The position numbers were made by a program, and so were the translations under genes. Below are positions 1 through 8,002 of a stretch of 64,000 bases of DNA, piece by piece; within the stretch, counting starts at the first letter, position 1; every line of letters starts with the position of its first letter. The notes beneath the pieces were generated by a model. It made no database searches and was not told the origin of the DNA. It saw only the letters and a list, made by a program, of their open reading frames with translations. Origin of the DNA: Qipengyuania flavescens (GTDB taxonomy: Bacteria > Pseudomonadota > Alphaproteobacteria > Sphingomonadales > Sphingomonadaceae); the NCBI RefSeq assembly GCF_029688735.1, contig NZ_JARULD010000003.1, forward strand, positions 124,001 through 188,000. Reading direction: 5' to 3'.

Positions 1-280
1 CGATGCCGACGCCGACCGGCACCGCGACCTGGCCGAGCGAGAAACGCCCGGAGGCGAGACCGATCAGGCCGCCCGCAAGGCTGAGCACAGTGATGATCTT
101 GCCGCCCGAACCTTCGAGGAAGTCGGTGAACTTGGTCAACGCGGGATCGAAGGTGGTATCGGCCCCGGCAAAGGCGGCACCGGCGCAGGCCAGCGCCACG
201 CAGGCGGGAAGAATGTAGTCGCGGCCGCGAGCCCCGTTGGGCGAGCGCTGCTGGACCGGAAGGGCAGTCTTGGTGGTCAT
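1..280 (-). CDS. F-type/TrbC-VirB2-like conjugative pilin (TraA-like), 3' end cut by window edge
   Basis: Reading the minus strand from the ATG at 280 gives a protein beginning MTTKTALPVQQRSPNGARG. A hydrophobic leader follows (DYILPACVALACAGAAFA), then a short acidic stretch (TTFDPALTKFTDFLEGSGGK) and a hydrophobic Gly/Ala segment (about residues 61-90). This is the layout of the small pilin subunits (TraA/TrbC/VirB2) of type IV secretion systems, which are processed by signal peptidase and form the conjugative pilus. The stop codon lies left of the window. Pilin genes usually open the traL-traE-traK-traB operon, so an integrative conjugative element probably extends leftward. A GAAAGG ribosome site precedes the ATG. 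Confidence 0.72.
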   Translation of the reverse strand, partial: MTTKTALPVQQRSPNGARGRDYILPACVALACAGAAFAGADTTFDPALTKFTDFLEGSGGKIITVLSLAGGLIGLASGRFSLGQVAVPVGVGI

Positions 281-648
281 GGATGGAACCTTTCGAGGGA
301 TTGAACATCAGCCAGCGATGCGTTCGCTGTATGTTCTTTCCTCTCCCCGGAGCCGGGCTGTAGGAAATCGGGAACTGGATTTTGGGGCTGCTGCCCAAGC
401 AAAAAGCGACATCTGGAGGTGCGCAAGCTGGGATTCGCGCAGGTTGATCGCGGATCAGCGCCAACTGTGCCGCGTTTGGCGAGGAGCGTGCCGCCATATG
501 CGCGAACACGACCGGAATTCGCGCGAATCGCCGAAGGAAGCCGATTCGGTGGCTCCTCTATGTTCTGTAATTGTTCTTTTCGTTTTCCTACAGGCTTCCT
601 TCGCGGTTAGCCGGTGAGTCGATCACCTCCAGAGATAAGGATTCGTCG
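281..648. promoter_or_regulatory. Divergent intergenic region between pilin gene and regulator
   Basis: No convincing gene is visible in these 368 bases. They separate the leftward pilin gene from the rightward HTH regulator, so both promoters should lie here. Pyrimidine-rich stretches containing TGTTCTTT recur at about 333-342 and 570-580 and may be regulator sites; this is inference only. Confidence 0.4.
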
Positions 649-1140
649 ATGACCAACATGGCGCTCTTTGCCGAACAACAGGTTCGCGCCGACCTTGCCC
701 GGCTGCTTTTGGCTGCCGTCGAAGCCAGCGGCCGTGCACGCTGCGACATCGCGCGCAACGCGCAGATCCATAAAGATGCCTTGCGCCGGGTCCTCGCCGG
801 CGAACGCTCGGCCAGCCTCGGAGAAGCCTTGCGCATTCTTGCCGCGTGCGGCGTCGCGCCGCACGCACACCTGCTCCTGTTCCTCGTCAGCAGCGGCGAT
901 CATGCGATTGCGTGGCTGCAATCGGACCTCGCGCAGTTCTTCGAGGACTTTTCCGGCGAACTGCCCTCGGCGCTCGAACGAGTCCTAGGCAACCAGGTTC
1001 ATGAGGTGAAGCCGCGTTGGGCCAAGGGCACGGCACACCGTGTCGCCCGCCTGCTTTCCGATCACATCGATGAGCTCGAACGTAAGGACGCGCTGCTTGG
1101 CGATGTCTTCGCCGGTGCCGAAAGAGGCCATCGTGGGTGA
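649..1140 (+). CDS. HTH-type (XRE-like) regulator of the conjugative element
   Basis: A 163-residue protein. Residues about 10-60 form a helix-turn-helix of the lambda-repressor type: a helix (VRADLARLLLAAVEASG), a turn, and the recognition-helix stretch IHKDALRRVLAGERSASLGE. The C-terminal half is helical and unfamiliar. The start at 649 is chosen because AGATAAGG precedes it; a longer upstream reading has no ribosome site. It overlaps the next regulator by 8 bases. Proteins of this kind sit upstream of tra operons in sphingomonad conjugative elements and probably control transfer genes. Confidence 0.65.
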   Translation: MTNMALFAEQQVRADLARLLLAAVEASGRARCDIARNAQIHKDALRRVLAGERSASLGEALRILAACGVAPHAHLLLFLVSSGDHAIAWLQSDLAQFFEDFSGELPSALERVLGNQVHEVKPRWAKGTAHRVARLLSDHIDELERKDALLGDVFAGAERGHRG

Positions 1141-1348
1141 AGAGATCGACAAAGGAGCGACGGAGTCTCGCCGGGTGACGCGGCTTATTCGCTTGCCCGA
1201 AGTGCAGCACCGCGTCGGGCTTGGCCGTTCGACGATCTACCGTTGGATGAGCGAGGGCAAGTTTCCCAAACCCGTACAGCTCGGAGGCTATTCCGTGGCA
1301 TGGTCGGAAAGAGAAGTCGAAGCCTGGATTTCGGACCGCCTGAAGTGA
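1133..1348 (+). CDS. AlpA-family DNA-binding regulator
   Basis: A small protein of 71 residues if started at the GTG at 1133, which has AAAGAGG at the right spacing; an ATG at 1103 is the alternative. It carries the AlpA/MerR-like winged helix signature: RLIRLPEVQHRVGLGRSTIY, then a recognition region with RWMSEGKFPKP, then WSEREVEAWI. AlpA-type proteins regulate prophage and integrative-element genes, often integrases or excision. It overlaps the end of the upstream HTH gene, so the two are translationally coupled. Confidence 0.8.
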   Translation: MGEEIDKGATESRRVTRLIRLPEVQHRVGLGRSTIYRWMSEGKFPKPVQLGGYSVAWSEREVEAWISDRLK

Positions 1349-1557
1349 CCGCTTATTGGTCTGGAGCTGACTGGTTGGAGGCGGACGTGCCATCGACAGG
1401 GGCAGTCAAAGGCATCCTTTGCGCGGTCGCCGGATCGAAGCAGTCGGCCCGATACCCTCGAGTATTGGGAGCGCTCGTCGCTGCAAGAACCGAGCTGCTT
1501 TCGGAAGCCACCGGCGCCTATTAAGGAACATACAATATTGAGTAGGTCGAGCCGATC

Positions 1558-2116
1558 ATGACAAAGTGCATCGAACAAGATTTCCCGTGTCAAAATCAAG
1601 AGTACGATGCGTTCGATCAAATAGCGCTCTTAGAACTAAGCCAGCCAATTTCTGCCCATGAGTTGGTGAACGAGAGCGCATTTTGTGCGGAACTGCCGGT
1701 CGACGACGAACTTCGTATTGGGAACATAACGTACAAGCTCTATCTTAAATTCCTCCGTGGTCAGACAGGCCTCTATCACCTGTGGGTAGACTATGACGCC
1801 TGCGACGACCATGGCAATTACACGATGTTATGCGTGTATGTCGGGAAAGGGTTTGCTGAGCTTCGCGTTGATAGCCACGTCAAAAAAATGGCCGAAGAAT
1901 GCCCAGCTATACGTGACATTCACCAGCATGGAGAATCGTCTCTCTAAGTACTACGAGCAATTGTTTCTCGATGTGTACGATTTCGAATTAAACAACATTG
2001 AGAATTCTGGCGCAGAACATCTGTTTGCGGTTTGGGATGAGGAACGCCATCACTTGGAAACGCACTTGAATGAGGTTTCCAATCTGAGCAAAATTCAAAG
2101 TTTCGACGACTGGTAA
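1558..2116 (+). pseudogene. Unrecognised protein with GIY-YIG-like spacing, frameshifted in an A7 run
   Basis: Two overlapping reading frames join into one coherent protein of about 185 residues if one A is removed from the A7 run at 1882-1888. The first frame gives MTKCIEQDFPCQNQEYDAFD and runs through YVGKGFAELRVDSHVKK. The second continues WPKNAQLYVTFTSMENRLSK to a stop at 2116. The spacing YVGKG...R...H...E-N-R is reminiscent of GIY-YIG nucleases, but this is only a resemblance by eye. Base composition is visibly more AT-rich than the neighbouring genes, suggesting recent acquisition. The shift could be a real mutation, transcriptional slippage or a homopolymer sequencing error. Confidence 0.5.
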
Positions 2117-2310
2117 GAAGTCGTAATCCGACCGGCCTCAGGTCGAACGAACTCCAGTCTACAGCCCACGCCGTTACCGGTCTGGACGTCTGGTGTTTTG
2201 GCGCAGAGCGGCGGCGATATTACACCCCAAAAGCGACCGCCGAGCACGAATATGGCCGCATGATTCTTCAAGAGATCGCACACCTGCGTGGAGCAATGAG
2301 AGCTTCCGGA

Positions 2311-2779
2311 TCAGATCGGCTTAATGCCTTCGAATTGGACATCGGCAGCGTGTCCCCGCCAGATGGGCCTTTCAACGTTTTCCGCCAACGCAAAGCCAAA
2401 AGATGCGAAATTCCCCAAGTGACTGAGAGCTTCGCATTGCTTAGCGATGGCCTCTACGTTGCTCGGGATCTGAGCCACCTTTTCTGGATATCGCGCTGCT
2501 CGTACGATTACCCACTCGGGTCCATTGTCTCCGACAAATCAGATGTTCGGATCGACGTTGGGATTTGAGTGAGTGGACATGATCTCGAAACCCTTCCTTT
2601 GGAGCCATTGCTTGACAACTTGAACTGCAAAATCAAGTAGTTCCCAGTCGGTAACCTCAATGAGTTCATCTGAGGCCAGGGAAAACGGATCGACCGATTG
2701 CGCGTTTCTAAGGTCGATCAAGCCCCAACCGCCCAACTGCGGTTTCCAGCCTGTCAGCGTCCTTCCCATCGGCCAGAGG
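2311..2779 (-). pseudogene. Truncated unrecognised gene with in-frame TGA, cut by the IS at its 5' side
   Basis: The minus strand carries a protein-like reading from the IS boundary: LWPMGRTLTGWKPQLGGWGL and onward to NPNVDPNI. A TGA at 2541-2539 interrupts it, then the same frame continues FVGDNGPEWVIVRAARYPEK to the stop at 2311. The TGA sits where Trp (TGG) would read naturally (NI-W-FVGD). The 5' end is missing because the IS3 element begins at 2780. A 102-codon plus-strand frame overlaps it but looks less protein-like. Function unknown. Confidence 0.55.
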
Positions 2780-2854
2780 TGACCTTCCCCCCGAAAAGTG
2801 GTCCGTTTTGAGAGTTAGGATTTCGGCTATTTACGGCTTGAAAGGGGCTGATGA

Positions 2855-3133
2855 ATGGCACGGAAGAGATACACGCCGGAACAGATTATCGGGATACTGC
2901 GTGAGGCCGAAGTTCGGCTCTCGCACGGAGAGAAGATCGGGGAGATCAGCCGATCGCTGGGGATTTCGGAGCAGAGTTACTATCGCTGGCGACGCGAGTA
3001 CGGTGGGCTGAAGGTCAGCCAGGCTCGGCGATTGAAGGATCTCAAGAAGGAGAACCAGCGGCTCAGGAAGGCGGTGTCTGATCTTACGCTCGATGCGCTG
3101 ATCCTGAAGGAGGTTGTCGAGGGAAAGTACTGA
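2855..3133 (+). CDS. IS3-family transposase OrfA
   Basis: A 92-residue DNA-binding subunit. [20 protein letters not shown] opens an HTH_Tnp_1 domain, with the recognition helix around [21 protein letters not shown] leucine-zipper-like helix ([20 protein letters not shown]) ends in [12 protein letters not shown]. OrfA binds the terminal repeats. Production of the active OrfAB recombinase in this family requires a -1 frameshift near the orfA end, and here the downstream frame is open through the GGGAAAG stretch at 3121-3127. Confidence 0.92.
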   Translation: MARKRYTPEQIIGILREAEVRLSHGEKIGEISRSLGISEQSYYRWRREYGGLKVSQARRLKDLKKENQRLRKAVSDLTLDALILKEVVEGKY

Positions 3134-3165
3134 GCCCTTCACGGCGTCGGCTGGCCATCGACCAT

Positions 3166-4047
3166 GTGCAGGAGGCATTAGATATCTGCCAGCGCCGTGC
3201 CTGCCGGGTCGTTGCCCAGCACCGCTCGACCCAGCGCAAGCTGCCCGCACCACCAGCCGACGAGAAGCCGCTGACAGCTGCAATCATCCGGCTGGCCCAG
3301 CAATATGGTCGCTACGGCTATCGCCGGATCACGGCGCTGCTGCGCAATGAAAGTTGGTTGGTGAACGCCAAGCGGGTCGAGCGGATCTGGCGCCGTGAAG
3401 GGCTCAAGGTTCCGCAGAGACAGCCAAAGCGCGGGCGTCTGTGGTTCAACGATGGATCATGCGTGAGGCTGCGTCCGCAATATAGTGGCCATGTGTGGAG
3501 CTACGACTTCGTCATGGATCGCACCCATGACGGCAAGGCCTTCCGCATGCTTACCGTGATCGACGAGTACAGCCGCCAGTGCCTGGCGATCCATGTCCAG
3601 CGCAAGCTCAAGAGCGATGATGTCCTGGCCGTGCTGACCGAGCTGTTCCAACGCCATGGTCCGCCTGATCACATCCGTAGCGATAATGGCGCTGAGTTCA
3701 CTTCTCATGCCGTGCGCGACTGGCTCTGGCGGATTGGTGTGAAGACTCTCTACATCGAACCCGGATCACCATGGGAGAATGGCTACAACGAATCCTTCAA
3801 CGGCAAGCTCAGGGATGAGCTTCTCAACGGGGAGATCTTCTACACTCTGAAGGAGGCAATCATCCTGATCGAGCGCTGGCGTATCCACTACAACACCGTC
3901 CGGCCACACTCTTCGCTGGGCTACCAGCCGCCGGCCCCACAAACGATCTTGCCTCGTCCTGCCATGCTGCCTTACGCTGCGCTCCAGGCCGCCCAGCAGG
4001 GCGACCCCAACCGCCGGAACTCTAACTTAACCGGTGGACCACCCTGA
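3166..4047 (+). CDS. IS3-family transposase OrfB (DDE integrase domain)
   Basis: Given from its first ATG; the functional product is probably an OrfA-OrfB fusion made by a -1 shift just upstream, where this frame reads [13 protein letters not shown]. It has an HTH_21-like region ([20 protein letters not shown]) and an rve integrase core with the DDE triad: first Asp in WSYDFVMD, second in IRSDNGAEF, Glu in [18 protein letters not shown]. The C-terminus has the family's [13 protein letters not shown] motif. All catalytic residues are present, so the copy may be active. Confidence 0.9.
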   Translation: MQEALDICQRRACRVVAQHRSTQRKLPAPPADEKPLTAAIIRLAQQYGRYGYRRITALLRNESWLVNAKRVERIWRREGLKVPQRQPKRGRLWFNDGSCVRLRPQYSGHVWSYDFVMDRTHDGKAFRMLTVIDEYSRQCLAIHVQRKLKSDDVLAVLTELFQRHGPPDHIRSDNGAEFTSHAVRDWLWRIGVKTLYIEPGSPWENGYNESFNGKLRDELLNGEIFYTLKEAIILIERWRIHYNTVRPHSSLGYQPPAPQTILPRPAMLPYAALQAAQQGDPNRRNSNLTGGPP

Positions 4048-4059
4048 TGGGGCAGGTCA

Positions 4060-4108
4060 GCAGCATGGTGGCGGCAGGCACCGCTTCGGCAGGTTTCTGT
4101 TCGGTCAT
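4060..4108 (-). pseudogene. 5' stub of a gene truncated by the IS (possibly NUDIX hydrolase)
   Basis: On the minus strand an ATG at 4108 with a good GGGAGAAG ribosome site begins MTEQKPAEAVPAATML and runs straight into the IS end. The PAAT(M/V)L stretch followed by a beta strand is how many sphingomonad NUDIX hydrolases start, so that is the best guess, though 16 codons cannot prove it. The rest of the gene is not visible in this window. The intact ribosome site means a fusion peptide reading into the IS could still be made. Confidence 0.4.
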
Positions 4109-4185
4109 TTCCACTCTTCTCCCTTGATGTAGCCAATATCGGTGCCGGGCGGCCGTGGTCTAAGCGTTCATTGTGTGTGGTCTTA

Positions 4186-5772
4186 TCAGTTCCATCTAGG
4201 AATGAGTGCTATTCCCGCGAAAGCCAGAACAATTCCTGCCAGTAACAACGATTGGTCGGCCAGCAATGCGGCAGAGATGATCAACGCTGCCACCACCGGA
4301 CCCTTGACGGGGGTGCTGCGGTCCTCTTCCCGCGTCAGATGGTTCAGACTGGCTGGGTCGATGGATACCTGAATCGTACCTGATCGAGCGACCGAGGCAA
4401 CGTTATCGATTAGCTCGGGCAGCGATGCCGAGAAATCAAGCAGGCCACTGCGGACCTTGGCCAAATGATCCCGCGCGGCTCCGATCGAAAATCGCTCGGC
4501 AAACAATTGCATCACGATCGGCTTCGTTTCTTCGGCGATATTGTAGTCCGGCGCCAAAGAGCGAACGAAGCCCTCTGCGGTCAGCAGGGTGCGCAGCAAA
4601 ATAGCGAGGTCGGGCGGCAATACGAGGCGATAATCGCGCAACAATCCGAAAACCCGATCGAAAATTGCCGCGAATTCTATCCCGGCAAGAGCTGTGCCGC
4701 TAAATTCCGCGATCAGCTCATCCAGGTCCATCACCAATTGCGCGCGATCCACGAGTGGATTGCCTGCCCAGTCGAGCAGCAGATCGGCCACCTTGTCTAT
4801 CTGTCCGTTCGCGATAGCGAAAATCAGTCGGACGATTTCCTGACGCCGCGCGCCGCTGAGAAAGCCGACCGAGCCGAAATCGATGAAGCCTACCTGGTTC
4901 CCTTCCATCCAGAAGACGTTGCCGGGATGCGGGTCGCCATGAAACTCTCCATTGAGAAGGATCATCCGTAGCACTGCATCGGCATAGCGCTTCGCGAACT
5001 GGGCATTCCCTGCCGGATCAGTTGCCGGGTGCCGCGACGCGGGCTTTCCGCCCAGGGCTTCCTGCACATTGATCGTCAAGCCTGTGAGTTCCCAGTGGAT
5101 CGCGGGCGTCTTCACCCCAAGCATCTCCAGATAACCGCCAATCCTTTCACAGGCACGTGCTTCTGCCGCCAGGTCCATCTCCCGCGCTAAATTCTTGGCG
5201 AATGTCTGAAGGAATTCCACGGGTCGATAGCGGGCAATGTCGCTTGACCGACGCTCGGCGAGGCCCGCGAGCCGTGTCAACAGCCTCATGTCCGCCTCGA
5301 TCCTGGACGCCATGCCGGGTCGGCGGATTTTCACGATAGTCTCGCTTCCGTCCAGCAGGGTTGCGACATAAGTCTGCGCGATAGAGGCTGAGGCGATCGG
5401 GTTTCTCTCGAAAGCGGCGAATTCACGTTCCCAGTCGCTGCCCCAAGCCGATACAATCACCGGTTCGATCTTATCGAACGGCAGCGGTTCCACCTGGTCG
5501 TGGAGAGTGCCGAACGCGGAAATCCAGGGTTGTGTAAACAGATCGCTTCTGGTCGCCAGGAGCTGGCCAAGCTTTATTCCGACAGGGCCGACATCGCGCA
5601 ACAGCGCCACCACCGATGCAGGACGCAAGTCCTCGGTATCTGGCTCATTCTCCGAAACCGGCATAAAGCCAAGCAAGCTTCCGAGATTTTTCAGACCGTG
5701 CCGGGCGAAAATCTGACCGAGTTCTGCTAGCCGCGTCAGTTCACCGACACTGTTTTCCAGATCATGCTTCAT
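4186..5772 (-). CDS. ABC1/AarF/UbiB-family atypical kinase
   Basis: A 528-residue protein of the ABC1 kinase-like family, whose members (UbiB, AarF, Coq8) are ATP-binding proteins supporting isoprenoid-quinone and lipid metabolism. The family KxGQ signature is IKLGQ at about residues 66-70, SASIAQ replaces the glycine-rich loop at about 128-133, and the invariant Lys lies in IVKIRRPG. HGDPHPGNVF and FIDFGSVG supply the catalytic and metal-binding Asp. Two C-terminal membrane helices end the protein, as in UbiB. The ATG at 5772 overlaps the upstream MarR stop as ATGA, so translation is coupled. A second, canonical UbiB gene lies at 49723, so this accessory copy probably has a specialised role. 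Confidence 0.85.
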   Translation of the reverse strand: MKHDLENSVGELTRLAELGQIFARHGLKNLGSLLGFMPVSENEPDTEDLRPASVVALLRDVGPVGIKLGQLLATRSDLFTQPWISAFGTLHDQVEPLPFDKIEPVIVSAWGSDWEREFAAFERNPIASASIAQTYVATLLDGSETIVKIRRPGMASRIEADMRLLTRLAGLAERRSSDIARYRPVEFLQTFAKNLAREMDLAAEARACERIGGYLEMLGVKTPAIHWELTGLTINVQEALGGKPASRHPATDPAGNAQFAKRYADAVLRMILLNGEFHGDPHPGNVFWMEGNQVGFIDFGSVGFLSGARRQEIVRLIFAIANGQIDKVADLLLDWAGNPLVDRAQLVMDLDELIAEFSGTALAGIEFAAIFDRVFGLLRDYRLVLPPDLAILLRTLLTAEGFVRSLAPDYNIAEETKPIVMQLFAERFSIGAARDHLAKVRSGLLDFSASLPELIDNVASVARSGTIQVSIDPASLNHLTREEDRSTPVKGPVVAALIISAALLADQSLLLAGIVLAFAGIALIPRWN

Positions 5773-6257
5773 CGGCTTTCTTCGCAAGTGTCAGCCTGCT
5801 TCTGATTCTCCGCAACTTTTCGAAGCATCGTACGCAGGAGGTCGATTTGAGGCGCAGACATTCCCTTCCAGAGAATTTCGTGGAGTCGATCAGCCGCTTC
5901 GCGCAGTTCCGGCCAGATGGTTCTTACTTGCTCGGTGAGGTGGAGGTTCCAAACCCTTCGATCGTGCGCCGCCCGCTCTCGCTCGATCAAACCTTTTTCA
6001 ACCAAAACTGCGACAGCCTGTCCTATCGTCGCCGATTCAAGCTCGAGCAGGCGAGAAATCTCGGTCTGTGTTAGCGTAGGTTCTCGCAACAAGGACGCGA
6101 TGATCCGCCATTGTGTTTGATTGAGGTCGAGCCCCACGATCAGAGCGTCGAAGGTCCGCCGAGCGGTCCTGTTCACCTCTTCTAGCAAATAAAGGATGTC
6201 ATCCTTTTCGTTGGGGGCGTAATCACGTATCTCATCTTTCGGCATATGCTTATCCAT
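5769..6257 (-). CDS. MarR-family transcriptional regulator
   Basis: About 162 residues from the ATG at 6257; an ATG at 6245 is equally possible and a longer frame reaches 6356. It has MarR winged-helix architecture: a dimerisation helix (DDILYLLEEVNRTARRTFDA), LNQTQWRIIASLLREPTLTQ, recognition helix ISRLLELESATIGQAVAVLV, and the wing IERERAAHDRRVWNLHLT. The C-terminal helices re-form the dimer interface. It directly precedes, and is coupled to, the ABC1 kinase gene. It is related by eye to the broken MarR gene at 6563-7020 and to the truncated one at 35222. Confidence 0.88.
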   Translation of the reverse strand: MDKHMPKDEIRDYAPNEKDDILYLLEEVNRTARRTFDALIVGLDLNQTQWRIIASLLREPTLTQTEISRLLELESATIGQAVAVLVEKGLIERERAAHDRRVWNLHLTEQVRTIWPELREAADRLHEILWKGMSAPQIDLLRTMLRKVAENQKQADTCEESR

Positions 6258-6562
6258 AGCGCTATCTTGGAAGGCTCGCGCATGCCTGGCGTGTTCAAGC
6301 TCAGCGTCAACCATATTCGCTAGCAGTGCCGCCATGCAAACACTCGCTGATTTCACGCTACAGCAGAAACTGAATCCGATGGTCGCTCAAGCTGATAAGG
6401 AACCGAACGGCGCTGGGTGAGTGCGGGGGCTCCGGCCACCTCGCCTGCCACGACTGCCGGGATGTTATGATCGCATGCGCTCGGCGTCCCTCATCTGAGC
6501 ATCAGACCCCCTGAAGGGCAAACGCGGGCGTGAACGCGGGGCATGGGCTCGATTTCGAGTGA
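6258..6562. other. Intergenic region without recognisable gene
   Basis: About 300 bases upstream of the MarR gene, containing its promoter and the 3' flank of the broken MarR gene. No ORF with recognisable protein features and no strong hairpin were seen. A short direct repeat of AACGCGGG occurs near 6518-6540. Confidence 0.4.
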
Positions 6563-7020
6563 TTATGGCTCGCTGCCCAGATTGTCATGCATCCTAGCCA
6601 GCGATCCGCGTAAGCGCTCCAGTTCCCCAAAACGGATCCCCCCGAGCAAGCGAGCATACATTGCATCAGCTTCTACTCGCATCTTGGGAAGTAGCTCGAT
6701 TGCGGCAGGGCGTAAATGAACCCGCCAAACGCGCCTGTCGTTCTTCGCGCCTGCGTCTTTCCACCAGCTCAAGTTCTTCCAGGCGATCAATAGTCTGGCC
6801 GATGCTAGCGCGCTCTAGCTTCAGTTCCCGAGCCAGCTCTGTCTGGGTCATGCCTGGGCTCCGAAAGATAAGCCAATATACTCCATTGCGTCCGCGTGAG
6901 CCCGAATTGTTCAACCGAAGAATCGGCGGTCCTGCGCAAACGCCGGGTCACTTCCTCCATAAGAAAGAACAGCCGATCGGTATCGGTGAGGGAACTTGCC
7001 CCCCTTTGTATCCGCGTCAT
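6563..7020 (-). pseudogene. MarR-family regulator with two frameshifts
   Basis: Three minus-strand frames follow one another to make a full MarR protein. The first, from an ATG at 7020, has DRLFFLMEEVTRRLRRTADS and FGLTRTQWSILAYL. The second has RSPGMTQTELARELKLERAS then IGQTIDRLEELELVERR. The third has KNDRRVWRVHLRPAA and ends DNLGSEP at 6563. The first break is at an AAA run near 6864-6866 (TTT on the coding strand), the second at about 6737-6765. Both look like single-base gains or two-base losses. It faces the hydrolase gene at 7115, from which it is separated by the palindrome at 7084-7099, so it was probably that operon's repressor. Confidence 0.8.
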
Positions 7021-7083
7021 AGCCCGTCATGGCAGCCATCTAGGGCAACCTACCATAGCGGATCAGGAAATAAAGCCGTTTAC

Positions 7084-7099
7084 TGTAAATCGATTTACA
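7084..7099. promoter_or_regulatory. Perfect 16-bp palindrome, likely MarR operator
   Basis: TGTAAATCGATTTACA is an exact inverted repeat lying 15 bases before the ATG of the hydrolase gene and about 60 bases upstream of the start of the divergent, broken MarR gene. Size, symmetry and position fit a MarR-family dimer site overlapping a promoter or leader. With the regulator broken, the downstream genes may be constitutive or controlled by the paralogous MarR at 5769-6257. Confidence 0.65.
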
Positions 7100-7114
7100 A
7101 TATGAGGTTGCGGT

Positions 7115-8002
7115 ATGCAGTCGCAAACTTTCCATATCGGGGGAAATGGTGGCATCTCCATAGCAGCCGAAGCGACCGGAAATGCCGATGCTTTACCGGT
7201 CTTGCTCGCGCATGGGGGCGGCCAGACCCGTCACGCATGGAAACGTGTCACAGCCGATCTCGCCAATGCGGGATTTCGTCCGATCGCAATTGATATGCGC
7301 GGTCATGGCGACAGCGAATGGTCTGCCGAGGGCGCTTACGAAACGCGCGACTTCGCTTCAGATCTCGTTGCGATCGCTTCAAAAATGGACCGCAAGCCAG
7401 CGCTCGTCGGGGCCTCCCTTGGCGGGTTGGCCGGACTGATCGCCGAAGGACACCTTGCGCCGGGCCGCTTCGCGTCGCTCACTCTCGTCGACATCGCGCC
7501 GCGTATGGAGACGGGGGGCGTTATGCGCGTAGTCGGCTTTATGGAGGAGCACGTGGAGACCGGTTTCTCTTCACCGGACGAAGCGGCAGAGGTCATCGCG
7601 CGCTACATGCCACATCGCCGCAAGCGCGGAGCCGGCAAGGGCTTACGGCGCTATCTGCGAGAGAAGGAAGACGGCCGCTACTACTGGCATTGGGATCCGG
7701 CCTTTATCCGCAACATCACACTAGCCAAGCGAAGCGATCCGGCTCATCAGGAACGCCAGTTTGATGCGCTGAACGATGCAGCCAGCAGGCTTTCGCTGCC
7801 ATTGCATATTATTCGCGGCGGATCGAGCGATCTGGTTTCCGAAGACGCGGTCGCGCAATTGCTCGAACTTGTTCCACACGCTGAATACACCGACATCGCA
7901 GAGGCAACACATATGGTGGTTGGCGATGCCAACGATGCCTTTTCGGCAGCGATACTCGATTTTCTCAAGCGTAATCACAGTCCGCAGGGAGCCGTTACAT
8001 GA
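7115..8002 (+). CDS. Alpha/beta-hydrolase fold protein
   Basis: A 295-residue soluble hydrolase. The oxyanion region is HGGG (33-36), the nucleophile elbow is VGASLGG with Ser101, and the probable acid and base are Asp239 (in GGSSDLVSED) and His266 (in ATHMVVGD). A strand with DMRGHGDS is typical of epoxide-hydrolase/haloperoxidase-like members. It is coupled by an ATGA overlap to a hotdog thioesterase gene, so an ester or thioester substrate is plausible, but the true substrate is unknown. Expression is probably governed by the palindrome just upstream. Confidence 0.88.
   Translation: MQSQTFHIGGNGGISIAAEATGNADALPVLLAHGGGQTRHAWKRVTADLANAGFRPIAIDMRGHGDSEWSAEGAYETRDFASDLVAIASKMDRKPALVGASLGGLAGLIAEGHLAPGRFASLTLVDIAPRMETGGVMRVVGFMEEHVETGFSSPDEAAEVIARYMPHRRKRGAGKGLRRYLREKEDGRYYWHWDPAFIRNITLAKRSDPAHQERQFDALNDAASRLSLPLHIIRGGSSDLVSEDAVAQLLELVPHAEYTDIAEATHMVVGDANDAFSAAILDFLKRNHSPQGAVT

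Larger units (their letters stand above)
2780..4059 (+). mobile_element. IS3-family insertion sequence (IS407-like group), apparently complete
   Basis: A 1280-bp element bounded by imperfect inverted repeats: TGACCTTCCCCCCGAAAAGT at 2780 on the plus strand and TGACCTGCCCCATCAGGGTG inward from 4059 on the minus strand. They share TGACCT, CCCC, GTGGTCC and AGTTAG blocks. It contains orfA and orfB in the usual -1 arrangement. The four bases on each side (GAGG left, GCAG right) are not a target duplication, suggesting recombination after insertion. It truncates a gene on each side. An inverted 151-bp piece of it lies at 8741-8891. Confidence 0.9.

Noticed and set aside
3-218. 71-codon plus-strand ORF at the left edge
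   Set aside because: Antisense to the pilin gene, which has a leader, hydrophobic core and ribosome site.
1882-1888. Programmed -1 frameshift on the A7 run
   Set aside because: The change needed is +1 (or loss of one A), the wrong direction for a classic A AAA AAG -1 site; only transcriptional slippage or mutation fits.
2539-2541. In-frame TGA read as selenocysteine
   Set aside because: No SECIS-like hairpin was seen right after it, and Trp fits the position; a nonsense mutation is simpler.
2260-2568. 102-codon plus-strand ORF
   Set aside because: Overlaps the decayed minus-strand gene, whose sequence reads as convincing protein on both sides of a single TGA; the plus frame has no domain or good ribosome site.
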